DNA from: Stagonosporopsis chrysanthemi
Taxonomy: Eukaryota; Ascomycota; Dothideomycetes; Pleosporales; Didymellaceae
Reading direction: 5' to 3'
Length of the DNA stretch: 64,000 nucleotides
NCBI GenBank assembly: GCA_022560025.1
Contig: JAFISE010000007.1
Coordinates: 248,001-312,000, forward strand
Shown piece after piece: positions 33,137-43,332 of the stretch. The position numbers and the translations under genes were made by a program. Each line of letters opens with the position of its first letter. Positions within the stretch are counted from its first letter, which is position 1. The notes beneath the pieces are model-generated. The model was not told the origin of the DNA, made no database searches, and saw only the letters and a list, made by a program, of their open reading frames with translations.

Positions 33137-33904
33137 ATGGGCTCTTTTGGTTTGCTTCCACTTTTCGCCAGCTTTCCATCAGTAATCACCAAAAGAAGTC
33201 TCTTTCCCAGTTTCAGATTATATCCATTGCACAGCGCGCTCTTCCGTCGTTTATCTCGCACCATAGCATGTTCATCCGCAAGTGCTATACGAGACGATCT
33301 CAAGCTCTTGCCCATCGATAAGTGGGGATGGGTCATCTACCGCTGTTCGTATACCGACGATGATGCTTGGGCCCGATTTCGCGATCGTGTCGAGGCTGAA
33401 TCGCGCGAGCAAATCGCACAGTCAGACGCGCCAGAAATCGCCGCTCAACTAGAGTGGACTTGGGTTGAGGATCAAGCTAGCCTGGATGGAATCTCGACTC
33501 CTGCGCTGCGAGAGCGGTTTAAGAAATGGACTGCGCATGAAGTGGCCCGACAGCAGTTGGAGAAGTACGGCCCTAATACAATCTCGCGCTTCGCCTATTT
33601 CGTGAAGATCGACGAGGAAGTGATGCACAACTTGAGCGGTTTCCTAGCTCCCAAGCCAAAGTGGGAGCTGAATGACTTTGTCAAGTTTGTGGATGCCAGC
33701 TGGGAGCCTGAAGAGCAGTGTGGTGACGATCTCGAATGGGAGCCGGACGTTGAGGAGCCTATCGAAGGCTGTACGGAGATCGACGTCGGCTGGATGCGAA
33801 TCTCACCTCTCATGCTCGATGCTGAGTTTTACGACACATTGAACGGCGATGATATGGTATGGCATTTGTACTACCAGCGTCCACCCAAGGTCGTCTTTTC
33901 GTAG
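33137..33904 (+). CDS. Uncharacterised fungal protein
   Basis: The open frame begins earlier with GTG, but the first ATG is at 33137 (MGSFGLLPLF), giving 255 residues. The first ~50 residues are Ser/Phe/Leu-rich and may be leader rather than protein. The conserved part begins at about DKWGWVIYRCSYTDDDAWARF (slightly more than one helix), then an acidic middle and WMRISPLMLDAEFYDTLNGDDMVWHLYYQRPP at the end. This is a family seen only in filamentous fungi, as far as I recall, with no known function. A broken relative lies at 10658-10846. The body is hydrophilic and there is no clear membrane segment. Confidence 0.65.
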   Translation: MGSFGLLPLFASFPSVITKRSLFPSFRLYPLHSALFRRLSRTIACSSASAIRDDLKLLPIDKWGWVIYRCSYTDDDAWARFRDRVEAESREQIAQSDAPEIAAQLEWTWVEDQASLDGISTPALRERFKKWTAHEVARQQLEKYGPNTISRFAYFVKIDEEVMHNLSGFLAPKPKWELNDFVKFVDASWEPEEQCGDDLEWEPDVEEPIEGCTEIDVGWMRISPLMLDAEFYDTLNGDDMVWHLYYQRPPKVVFS

Positions 33905-35550
33905 GGCTGGAGGTATGAAACACGCTGATCGGTGTTGGAAATTATAGTATATGGCTCGCTCATCTGCATTCGACGCTCAGTTGTTTGTCCCTTCTGCTTG
34001 AGGAGAAGATGGTTCGCAGTCTTTACAGTAACCTCTTGGTTTCACTGTCAATCGGCGAGGCACATGCGTTACCACGTTGGCTGCCTCCTCACCTACAGAC
34101 TTTGACATCCAGAACGTCTTCCAGTATCCTGACATACCCCACACAGGGCCAAACATGAACAAACACAAATGTATTGCTCATACCATCAGAGCAGGAGCGT
34201 GTTTCGTCATTACGAATACGAGAGAATCTGTACCATTCCACACCGCGAAGCGTCGCATTCCCATGATCAGACTCTTGATCTGTCCCACAAGTCCAACTCT
34301 GCCCGCTTCCCTCAAATGTCTAAACCAGTTGGCTTGCCATGTATTGTGTCCATGGCCCCTCATTTACATTCATGGCACACAACGCATACCGATATGGATG
34401 TTTCTCGTTGTGAATCGAACGGTAGCCACACCTGAGGACAGCACGAGCCCGAAGCCGACAGACGCGTGTAAGCACTTGACGATGTATAGGACAAGGCCAC
34501 GGTACATCGCGGACGTATTACGGCCGTGCGGCGCTGAGATCTTGGTTCGCCTCAATGGATGCGTCTTCAGATGACTTGCATCGCGACGGAGGAGACCGGG
34601 ATCAAAGCCCCTACACGAAGCTCAAGCTGGTGGGTAGACGAACGGTGGAGGTTCGTGTAGGACGTCCGCGACCGAGTGCGTCATCGTGCACAGACCGCTT
34701 TCCACTCACCACCTCGAAGGACGACCATTGTTCCTTTCGATACAAAGAACTTCCATCGTATCACACCGACTCCCGCATACGGCGCAGTCTCCCGTGCGCA
34801 GTAACACACCACGCGGCTTCGTGGCCCTCAAGGCTTCAGGCTCCCAAGCTGGACGCCTAAGGCTGGACTGGACCTGCAAAATGAGCGCAAAGGCGGAGCA
34901 CACGTCAAGCCAGGTACGAGCGCACAATTGTTCGGCCGCTCTCAAGACACACAGGCACGGCAGCTGGACGATGTTTGCTCGCAACTCAACGACTGAAGGC
35001 TGGCTGCCGTCTTGGTGTACGTACTCGGGGTCATCTGGCCTGAGAGGTGTCGACTTCATCGCAACTGCTCCTTACAGCGGATACCGGGACAGCTTTCGCA
35101 CCATCGCCTCCACATCACAACCTCTGGTCTTCTTGACCCATGGAGGCCTGTGCTTCTGATCCATCAGAGAGTCCGAGCGGGCCTATCAGAGCTTAACGAT
35201 GCCCCCGAAAATGCTTAGGCGGGCCTACCTGACGAACAGGACTTCCCGTGGACGCTGCAAACTCGCTCTGGAGCCAATAGAGGGCCCAGCCTAGAGTCGG
35301 GCTGAAGTTTGTAGAGCCGGTGAATTAGGCCACGACACTGCCACATCAAGGCGCATTGCGGCTAAACCTGTCTGAGACATACGACCAGCCAAGCCGAATA
35401 TCACCATAAGCAGCACGTCTAATAATATGAAATGCAGTTTTCATCACAGAGGCTGTGTTCGTCACAGAGAGTACTTAAGATGTCGACCTGGCCAAGTTCG
35501 CTCATCATTACCCAGGTCGACCACCGTTCATCAACCCTCTTCGAATCAAC
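33905..35550. other. Intergenic, nothing firm
   Basis: 1.6 kb. On the minus strand 33977-34168 a 63-codon ATG frame ends in RRLTVKPRGYCKDCEPS, reminiscent of the C-terminus of small Cys-rich fungal proteins; the upstream frames are broken and no exon set could be built. Just before 35551 is the probable promoter of the next gene. Confidence 0.45.
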
Positions 35551-37295
35551 ATGCTTGCAAAAGTTCTTGCGGCCTCGCTGCTTGTCTCGTCAGGTTTGGC
35601 GCATCCAACCGACGCCACTCCCAAGCACAATGAGACGTCTCTGGAGTGGGCTCCGTGCGATCTTGACTTCCCCTCATATACCAAAGAGATCATCGCGGAA
35701 AACAACGAACCCATCTTCTGCGCAAACCTCACGGTACCGCTGGACTACACTGACCCAGAGGACGAGAGGACCATCAATCTGCAGCTGATCAGGATCAAGG
35801 CAAACAAGGAGCCGTTCAAGGGCAGCATTCTCACCAACCCTGGTGGTCCCGGCGGAAGCGGTGTGGACTGGATTGCTACGGAGGGTCCGAAGTACCGTGA
35901 TGATCTTGGTGGGTTTCACGACGTAATTGGATTCGATCCTCGGTAAAATCTCCCTCAACTGCAATTCGACATCAAGCTAACAAATGCAGCGGCACTGGAA
36001 GGACGATTCCCTTCGTTTGCACACTACGCAATAGCACGACAGCCAAGGTCAAGCGCGGCCAATACAACTACACCATCCCGCAGCTTGACCAGTATGACCA
36101 GCTTGTCGAGAGGCTCTTCGACGACGGCGGTGTCTATGCCGAAGACTGCGCCAACACGCCGGGCAACGCAGAGATCGGCCCCTACATTAGCACGGCCTTC
36201 GTAGCACGCGACATGCTGTCAATCATTGACGCTCTTGGCGAAGAGAAACTGCAGTACTGGGGCATCTCGTACGGTACCTTCCTCGGCCAGACGTTCGCTG
36301 GCATGTTCCCCGATCGCATTGGCCGTGCTGTCTTTGACAGCTCCTTTCGCTTCGACGACTACCATTCCGGACAGTGGATCTCAGGAGTCCGTGATTCAGA
36401 GCGCGCGCTAGTCAACCTCCTCAACGAATGCGTCAACGCCGGCCCTGCCATCTGCCCCATCGCAAACTTCACCGGCCCAGCCACGACCGCGGAAGACCTG
36501 CACAAAGAGATCGGCAAGGCCTTCCAGGAGCTGATAGACAACCCCATTGCTCTGCCCGACGACTTCACTCCGCGGAAGTGGTATCAGCCGGGCAGCTTCG
36601 ATCTCTACATCCTCCTGAAGTCCCTCACTTTCAGCGGTCTGTATCAACCCATCCTATTCGGCACGCTCTGGTACGCTGCCCAACTCATGCTGAACCGAGA
36701 GTGGGAACAGCTGGTCGAACTCACCGTGCTCACTCCCAACACCACCGCGCCCACATGGAACAACGGTGTCGACGCCTTCCACGGCATCGCCTGCGGCGAC
36801 GGAGCATTCCGCGCCGACAAGCCGGAGGACATGTACTCCATGACGCAAGCCCACCTCGCCTCTGGCAGCTTCGGCGACGCCTTTAGCTACCAGGTCTGGC
36901 CGTGCGCGCAATGGAAGTTCACGGCCAAGGAGCGCTACACCGGCCCTTTCACCGCCATCAACACGAGCTACCCGATCCTGTTTGTCAATGGCAACCACGA
37001 CCCCATCACGCCTCTGAGCGCGGCGTACGAGGCCTCGGCCAACTTCAAGGGCAGCCGGCTGGTGGTGCAGAACGGCCATGGCCACGCAAGCATCAGCCAT
37101 CCCTCGGCGTGCACGATGAAGACGATGGCTGACTACTTCAACGAGGGGACCTTGCCGGAGGCTGGCAAGGTGTGCCAGACTGACAAGCCGGCGTATCAGG
37201 TGTACCTTGATTGGATGGCTGGAACACTTGCCGACGCGAACAGCACGCTTGCTAAGCGGTCCCTGAACACTCCTCGCATGCCGTACTTCACATAG
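35551..37295 (+). CDS. Secreted serine hydrolase (TAP-like alpha/beta hydrolase)
   Basis: Extracellular alpha/beta hydrolase of the tripeptidyl-aminopeptidase (TAP)-like class. Exons 35551-35942 and 35990-37295, one 47-nt intron, 565 residues. Signal peptide MLAKVLAASLLVSSGLAHP. Oxyanion segment NPGGPGGSG; DVIGFDPRGTGRTIPF is completed across the intron. The nucleophile is the Ser of WGISYGTFLG, the acid the Asp of NGNHDPITP and the base the His of NGHGHASIS, so the triad is complete. Several N-x-S/T sites suit a secreted glycoprotein. The substrate could be a peptide or an ester. It converges on the carboxylesterase gene with only 89 bp between stop codons. Confidence 0.9.
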
Positions 37296-37384
37296 TCGGT
37301 GTGTTATCATGTTTAGACCGTACGAAGCTTGCTGACTATATACTGCTTGTAGATAATGTCGATATCAATGATTGCCACCAGGCC

Positions 37385-38969
37385 CTAACACAGCTCATCA
37401 AACTCATCGCCCGGCCCATACACAGCCTGCGTGTTGTTCGCGAAGCCCAACTTGACAAGCGTATCAGCATCAGGATCGTACTTCGGCCACAACAAGCCGC
37501 GCTCAGGGTCCCTTGCGAAAGCCGCCCACGCGCTTTGAATGTACTTTGACGTCTCCGCCTCAGCCGGCGTGTCGGGCCCGAAAAGGTCCGAAGTCCCAAA
37601 CACCATGGGGATGTCAGAGGAGTGGTAGGCACGAAGCCAAGGGAGAGGGTTCAGGTTAGGCCACTCCCCGAAGTAGCGGGCGCGCCACACGGGGACGTTG
37701 TAAACTTTCCGCGCGCTGGGTTCGGGTCAGCATGTGAGGTTTGTATCAGCGGTAACAACTTACAGAGCGCCCTGCGCACCGGGACACGTGGCGATGCTGC
37801 GAGTGAAGGCGTCCACGGCACTCTGGTTCGGCCCAGCCGGATTATAGGCCACCAGCGAGGCACCTTCGTTATCGACCTGTGCCAGAATCGTTGGAAGCCT
37901 GGCGAAGCGTCCGCGGAGCTGGCGATCGGTGACGTTGGCGAAGCTGGTGATGTTGTCTGGTGCCGGGGCGAAAGACAGCGATCTGCCGCCGTTCAAAGTC
38001 GAGTTGTACTTGTTCAACACCTCGATAATGGCTGTGGCATTCGCTTTCTGCATGCAGGAGAATACCTCGTCTTTGTCGGCTGACGAGCACCCAACCTGGG
38101 AAGCGAGGTAGGTGAAGTTTGAGTTCGTCAGGTCGTTGGAGGACCCGCCTGACGCCGCGCCGGACTGTACAATGAAGCCCTTGACGATCGGGTCCTCGGG
38201 GTAGGCATAGGCGTACTTGTCGACTGCCATGCCGCCCGCGGACTGGCCGAACAGGATCATGCGGTCTGGGTTCCCTCCGAATGCGGCGATGTTGTTATAG
38301 GTCCATTCGACTGCCTTGCGCTGATCAAGCAAGCCAGGATTGAGATGCCTTCCTTCAAGCGCGGCAGCATTCGGGTAGCCGAAAATGTTGAGGCGGTAGC
38401 TACAGATCTCGTCAGCAAAGGCTTCGTACCCGTTGACGGTGAACTCACTTAAGAGCGACCACAACGACGTTCTGATCTTCCGCGAGTCGGTCTCCATATT
38501 TGTACGGACTCGCGCTTCCACCAGACGTAAACCCTCCGCCGTGAATCCAAATCATGACCGGCAACGCCTCATCAGTCCGCTTTCTCGACGGAGCCCAGAC
38601 ATTCAGCGTAAGACAGTCCTCGCTCTGCTCCTGGCCTGGGCTGAGAAGGAAGCCCCTGAGGTACTCCGAATAGACCGTCTTCTGACCGTTGCTGTATTGG
38701 ATGCAAGACGGCCCGAACCAAGATCCATCCACAGTCTCGTTTGTAGGGCGCTTAGTGACTGGCGGTCGGAATCGAAGTTGGTCGACAGGCGGTTCGGCGT
38801 AGGGGATGGCGCCCCAGAACGAGACGCCCGTTGTGTTCGGCCAGGCCACTCCTTGCACAGCAAACGAGTCGGTGTGCACGAGAAGTTTGCTGTGCTCTGA
38901 TTTCGTCGGATGGCATTGAGCCAATGCCGGCAAAAGGGCGATGATCTTGAACACCTTCAAGATCGACAT
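37385..38969 (-). CDS. Secreted type-B carboxylesterase
   Basis: Carboxylesterase/lipase of the cholinesterase-like alpha/beta hydrolase family. Exons 38449-38969, 37764-38399 and 37385-37715; 495 residues; introns of 49 and 48 nt, phases agreeing. Signal peptide MSILKVFKIIALLPALAQC. Motifs: SEDCLTLNVWAP (EDCLxLN signature), MIWIHGGGF (oxyanion hole), NYRLNIFGYPN (completed across intron 1), ILFGQSAGG (nucleophile Ser, about residue 227) and LRAYHSSDIPMVFG (catalytic His region). The third exon is joined with acceptor CCCAG at 37716-37720, which gives ARKVYNVPVWRARYFGEWPN as expected in the family. Substrate unknown. Its promoter lies in 38970-39369 beside the P450 3' end. Confidence 0.92.
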
Positions 38970-39369
38970 GTTGACAGACGTGCAGATTTCTGAGCAGAGA
39001 CTCGGGCATCGAAATTTTTTATGCGGACGAAATTACGAAAACGATCGGCATCCGTGGTAAGCTATCATCCTTGCTGGAGAAGGTTTCTTCCATATTGTGA
39101 AAATGAAGTCTTTCTGGTTAGCGTTGGGCTGGCATGTCCGGGGCCCCGCAACGCGAGTCATGCGGCAGCTGGAGAACCTGCAGAACGCCCCTCGGCTAGC
39201 CATCACCTTCTTTCCCGAGCACTGCGGCACAAAGCTTGACATCATTGCTTGACCTGCTTGTGCACCCTGCGCTTAACAATTTCCGAGCCGGCAGAAACAT
39301 TTTCCAGGTTCAGTGCGTTCTCCAGCCGATTTCTCGAATATAGTCGCCCCACAGCGGGAGCAGAACTCA
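38970..39369. other. Carboxylesterase promoter / P450 3' flank
   Basis: 400 bp; the part next to 38970 must hold the esterase promoter. No motif recognised. Confidence 0.5.
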
Positions 39370-41087
39370 TTACCGTAAGGTAACACGCACCCAAAGGTCT
39401 TTGATCAGCCAGACGCCCTGCGTATCCAGTCAGTCGTCGAGCGGTCGCAGTGTGTATGATACTCACCGCATTCGTGATATGCGCCGGCTTCTCGGTCCTC
39501 ACGACAGCAAACTCAAACGTCCTCAGAAGCTCGACAAGGATCTTATTGAACTCCATCAGAGCGACGAGCTTCCCAAGACACTGGTACTTTCCTGAATGGA
39601 AAATCAGATCTACAGTGCTGTTCATCTTGCTCAGATACCCGGGCTCGGCTTCAAGCCAGCGCTCTGGCCTGAACACCTCCGCGTCGTCGCCAAAGATGTC
39701 CTTTGAGTGCAGGAAGCTGAGATGCGAGACACCGATGTCGGTGCCGGCTGGTACGAAGAGGCCGTTGATCACGTCGCCGCCCGGGGGGACGGTCTTGAAG
39801 AACGCGCCCCCGGCTGGGGACTTCATGCGGAGGCCCTCTTTAATGACGGCTTGGAGGTAGGGTAATTGGCGCGCTTCGCAGTCCTTCACAGGCCACGAGA
39901 TGGCACCATTAGACGCGCTGTGATCGATCTCCTCCAGCAGCTTCTTGTGGACCGCGGGATTGGTCATGATGTGCAGCACAATCATCTTGAGGCCGGTGGC
40001 TGTTGTGTCGGTGCCGGCAACGATCTGCAGCAGTGCTTCCCCCGATGCTTGCTCTTGGCTGAGGCCGTGCCGGATGAACGAGCCCAGCATATCCGGCCGT
40101 GACGCAGCGGTCTCGCTGAAGCGCTCGGCCACGACTCGCTTGGAGAATCTGGACAACGTCAGCAACGAACAGCCGACGTGACGAGCACAAACCCTATAAA
40201 TGCTCCAAACCCGCCCTGGTCCTTCTCAGAAGGGAGGTACCGCCGGAGGAACAGCGAGCGACACAGATCTGCCAGCCACGGAACGTTACCGAGGACCGCG
40301 AGGAGCGGCATCGACGCATCCATGGCCTCGACGTAGTCATACGGATCCGCGTCTTGCTGCAAGTAGCCGAGGGGCTTTCCAAAAGCCAATTCGCTGATGA
40401 CGTCGAGCGTGAAGTACTGCAGCTTCTGCGCCAGGTCGACTGGGCGGTAGCTTGCTGAAGTCGACACGTACTTTGTCTTGATGAGCTCGACGAGCCTTGC
40501 CACGTTTGCCTCGACCGTGTGCTCCATGGACTCGTTCTCTTTTCCAGAATACTGATTGATGGCTGTCAGTTATCGAAGCAGATTACAAAAATTCACTGAG
40601 CTTACACCAGCAGTCATCTGCTTGCGCAGTCTAGTGTGTGCCACTTCGTCGCGCATGGAGAACAGGTTGTGCTTGCCGGCTTCGAGCTTCCACGCATCGT
40701 ACCCTGCCAGACTCAACAAGAATCTCTTCAGTTGGAATACACGGCTCACATGGACCTCTAGAATACGCCGACCGAACGGACATGATTCTTCGCAAGACGT
40801 CAGGATCGCTCGTGACGAGTTCGTTTGGACCGACGCGTGCGAGCGGGCCTAGAGCCGCGTCAGTTGGGAGCTTGAAGATCTCACCTACCCTGACACTCAC
40901 CGTATTGGTTGGTCACGTCTCTCAAGGTTGTCGGTTGTCTCCCAAGCAACGACTCCCGAACAATCCAAAACTTGGTGAATGGCGCCCACAAGGGACCGGG
41001 AATATGCGACAGGCGATGCCATGACCAGATGGAGTATGCCAGGTACAGCGGAAACAAGGCCACAAAAAGAAGAGCGATTGAGAGCAT
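39370..41087 (-). CDS. Cytochrome P450, pisatin-demethylase-like
   Basis: ER-anchored haem monooxygenase. Six exons: 40901-41087, 40750-40848, 40606-40703, 40193-40551, 39467-40148, 39370-39417; 490 residues with every phase agreeing; introns 44-54 nt. The N-terminal membrane anchor is MLSIALLFVALFPLYLAYS, followed by the proline-rich HIPGPLWAPFTK. Joined blocks YGPLARVGPNELVTSDP, SAYSRGPWYDAWKLE and LRKQMTAGYSGKEN support the exon choices. I-helix AGTDTTATG; K-helix ExxR in KEGLRM; FRPERWLE; haem loop FHSGKYQCLGK with the Cys thiolate. The short last exon gives GVWLIKDLWVRV. The overall form resembles the pisatin-demethylase and related plant-metabolite or secondary-metabolite P450s; the exact reaction is unknown. 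Next to tautomerase, esterase and nitrilase genes. Confidence 0.92.
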
Positions 41088-41267
41088 TCTGATACGAGGT
41101 ATTCGTGAGGAAAGCTGGCTGTGACTTGAGCTGTTTAAACCTAACATGCGGTCGACGACGCCGACGCCCCTGTCGTTCCGAATCCTTCTGCGTGCCCCTC
41201 CACAGTCTGACATGCAGGACGCCTTGCGGCTTGGCCACGCGAATATCCTCAAACGGCGCTCGGGACC

Positions 41268-41783
41268 TCAATGAAGCACGGCCGCGAAGTCGTCGCGAGT
41301 CTGCAGCTCGGCCATGAGCAGCTGCATGTCTCCATCTCCCTCGTCAGCCAGTTTCTCAAATTCGTCTTTGTTGCTGCGTAGCCACTCGATCTCCTGTCCA
41401 GCTGCAGGGCGCTGGAAGCCCATCTCGACGGCCGTCGTCAATGCGCCCATGACCCAGACTGTTCTGAGCGTCTTCTCGTGCGTGCTTTGGATGTTCTCAG
41501 GCTCGAGAATCTCGTCCCATGCCTTTGTGAGCTCCCGACAATGCTCGCCGTACTGTTCTCTTGTGCGGTTTTCGCTCACTCGTGTCCTCAAGATGGCACG
41601 ATTGTAATAGCGCAAGACTCCGCCCCTGTAGACCTTCTGCGATGATACGTCCGTGAAGCGGACGTTGATGAAGAAGGAAGGCGTGTGGAAACGCGTGCAA
41701 TGAATGGCTGTGAATGCTTTCGCCAGTGCCTCCTGCTGGCTGTCTGTCAAGGGAATGACGTGTTCGATGTCGTAGAGTGGCAT
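41268..41783 (-). CDS. cis-CaaD-like tautomerase
   Basis: Tautomerase-superfamily protein of the cis-3-chloroacrylic acid dehalogenase-like/oxalocrotonate tautomerase type. The open frame extends upstream to an ATG at 41828, but the ATG at 41783 is the one that places Pro directly after Met (MPLYDIEHVIPLTDSQQEALAKA). An N-terminal Pro is the catalytic base/acid of this superfamily, so I start there: 171 residues. A further helix and strand follow (FFINVRFTDVSSQKVYRGG), with Arg residues in NRAILRTR that could bind a carboxylate. The C-terminal ~60 residues are longer than in small tautomerases. Same strand as the P450, 180 bp upstream of it, which suggests linked function. Substrate unknown. 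Confidence 0.8.
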   Translation of the reverse strand: MPLYDIEHVIPLTDSQQEALAKAFTAIHCTRFHTPSFFINVRFTDVSSQKVYRGGVLRYYNRAILRTRVSENRTREQYGEHCRELTKAWDEILEPENIQSTHEKTLRTVWVMGALTTAVEMGFQRPAAGQEIEWLRSNKDEFEKLADEGDGDMQLLMAELQTRDDFAAVLH

Positions 41784-41974
41784 GATGGCGAATTGTCCTC
41801 TGCAAACCGTTACAGAGGCTGTCAACATAGCGATGTCTCCTCGGAGCGTTGTTGAGATGGACGTGGATTACTAATGCAAAGAACCCTCATTGGCTGATAC
41901 CGCGAGAGTAGGTTGAGCTTCTGTCCGGCCGTCTTAGTGCTTTGTCGCTGCTGAAGGATGCAGTGGTTTGTTTT

Positions 41975-42086
41975 GTGCAATGCTGACAGCTCGAAGACAT
42001 GTCGACATGTCAGCAATTGCACTGCGCACCGCATGAGAGAGCGAGCAGCTTGAAGACCACAACGCCAAATGTCAGCAACTGCACTG
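41975..42086. repeat. Three copies of a TGTCAGCA-NTGCAC motif
   Basis: Direct copies at 42007-42024 (ATGTCAGCAATTGCACTG) and 42069-42086 (same with one C for T), and an inverted copy at 41975-41988 (GTGCAATGCTGACA, one base shorter). The first direct copy overlaps the palindrome. Confidence 0.75.
41996..42011. promoter_or_regulatory. Perfect 16-nt palindrome
   Basis: GACATGTCGACATGTC is identical to its reverse complement. It lies 213 bp upstream of the tautomerase ATG and 136 bp upstream of the plus-strand ATG. A candidate dimeric regulator site. Confidence 0.6.
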
Positions 42087-42146
42087 AGTAGGTAAGCATA
42101 AATGCAGCAATGCTTTCCTTTTCTTCCAGACACCGCATCCTCCACC

Positions 42147-43316
42147 ATGTCTCCTATCCGCGTCGCTTTGGTCGGACTCTCAGCCTCTTCGGCGGTCAGC
42201 TGGGCCGCAAATGCCCATCTGCCGTACCTGCTCTCTGCCCGGGGCAAGCAGCATTACGAGCTTGTCGCGCTCCTCAATTCTTCCATCGAGGCTGCTGAAT
42301 CGGCAAAGGCGGCGTTCAAGCTCCCGCCCGATGTGAAAGCATACGGCGATCCAGCAGAGCTTGCGGCCGACTCAGACGTCGACCTCGTCGTTGTCAACAC
42401 GCGAGCTGATGTCCACTTCCGCGTAGCAGAGCCGAGCATTCGTGCGGGCAAGGGGGTATTCATCGAATGGCCGCTCGTTGAGAACCTCGAAAAAGCGATT
42501 GAATTGACTAGAGGCCGGCTATACCCAAACAGTATTATCGGCCTGCAAGGTCGGGTCGCTCCTCTTACACTGCGCTTGAAAGAGATCCTGGCCACTGGAG
42601 TCGTTGGAAAAGTGCTCAACAGCGAGGTTCGCGCGTATGGAAATCTCATGCCGCGGGACAGTCTGCCAAAGATGCTGACGTACTTTGCGGATCGCACCGT
42701 TGGCGGCAATCCAATCAACATCCACTATGGCCACCTCATCGACTCAGTGCACGAAGTCCTTGGGAAATGGGAGGATTTCCATACGGTCGGACAGATCCAG
42801 AGGCCGTTGCTCGACATCGTCGGGGATGGGAAGCTGTCCGGAGCCGTAGAATCAAACGTGCCAGACTACCTCTCGATTCAGGGCACTCTTCAAAACGACA
42901 AAGGTGTTGTGGTTCCGGGAGCAACTCTTTTGGCAACCTTCCGCCTCGGGCCACAGTTCAAGGGCGAGCCCGGTCTCGTATGGACTATCAATGGCGAGAA
43001 GGGCGAGTTGAGACTTGCTGCCCCAGGGCCGTATCTCCAGGCAGGGGCCTCGTTTAACGGGCCGGTCACCATCACGCATCACGACCATGCGACTGATGAG
43101 GCGACTGAGCTTGCTTGGGACTGGCCTGAATGGCAGAAAGAGTATGGGCTGAGCGCGAGGAGCGTAGCTGGACTTTACGAAAGGTACGCAGATTGGGTCG
43201 AGAGCGGGCGTCCGGATGATATTCCAGAGGAGAAGCAGTGGCCACGCCTGGACGACGGTGTTGCGTTGATGACGGAGTTCGACAAGCTGTACAAGCAGAT
43301 TGATCCGGAGTGGTGA
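42147..43316 (+). CDS. Gfo/Idh/MocA-family oxidoreductase, Gal80-like
   Basis: Two-domain protein: an N-terminal Rossmann fold (MSPIRVALVGLSASSAVSWAANAHLPYL, residues 1-28) and a C-terminal alpha/beta domain. I start at 42147 because the family begins with this segment; an upstream ATG at 42102 would add 15 residues. In place of the EKP dinucleotide/active-site signature of dehydrogenases it has GVFIEWPLVENLEKA, as in the Gal80 subgroup, and a later VGQIQRP segment also found there. It is 389 residues long. Fungal Gal80-like proteins include transcriptional inhibitors and probable NADP-dependent dehydrogenases. No galactose gene is near, and the divergent promoter with the tautomerase suggests a role in the local cluster, as enzyme or regulator. 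It converges on the Mo-enzyme gene with 16 bp between stop codons. Confidence 0.82.
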   Translation: MSPIRVALVGLSASSAVSWAANAHLPYLLSARGKQHYELVALLNSSIEAAESAKAAFKLPPDVKAYGDPAELAADSDVDLVVVNTRADVHFRVAEPSIRAGKGVFIEWPLVENLEKAIELTRGRLYPNSIIGLQGRVAPLTLRLKEILATGVVGKVLNSEVRAYGNLMPRDSLPKMLTYFADRTVGGNPINIHYGHLIDSVHEVLGKWEDFHTVGQIQRPLLDIVGDGKLSGAVESNVPDYLSIQGTLQNDKGVVVPGATLLATFRLGPQFKGEPGLVWTINGEKGELRLAAPGPYLQAGASFNGPVTITHHDHATDEATELAWDWPEWQKEYGLSARSVAGLYERYADWVESGRPDDIPEEKQWPRLDDGVALMTEFDKLYKQIDPEW

Positions 43317-43332
43317 GGCATTGATACATCTT

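Larger units (their letters stand above)
41784..42146. promoter_or_regulatory. Bidirectional promoter with palindrome and repeats
   Basis: 363 bp shared by the tautomerase (minus) and the Gfo/Idh/MocA-type gene (plus). It holds a perfect 16-nt palindrome and three copies of a TGTCAGCA(A)TTGCAC-like motif, listed below. Likely target of a pathway regulator (inference). Confidence 0.6.
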
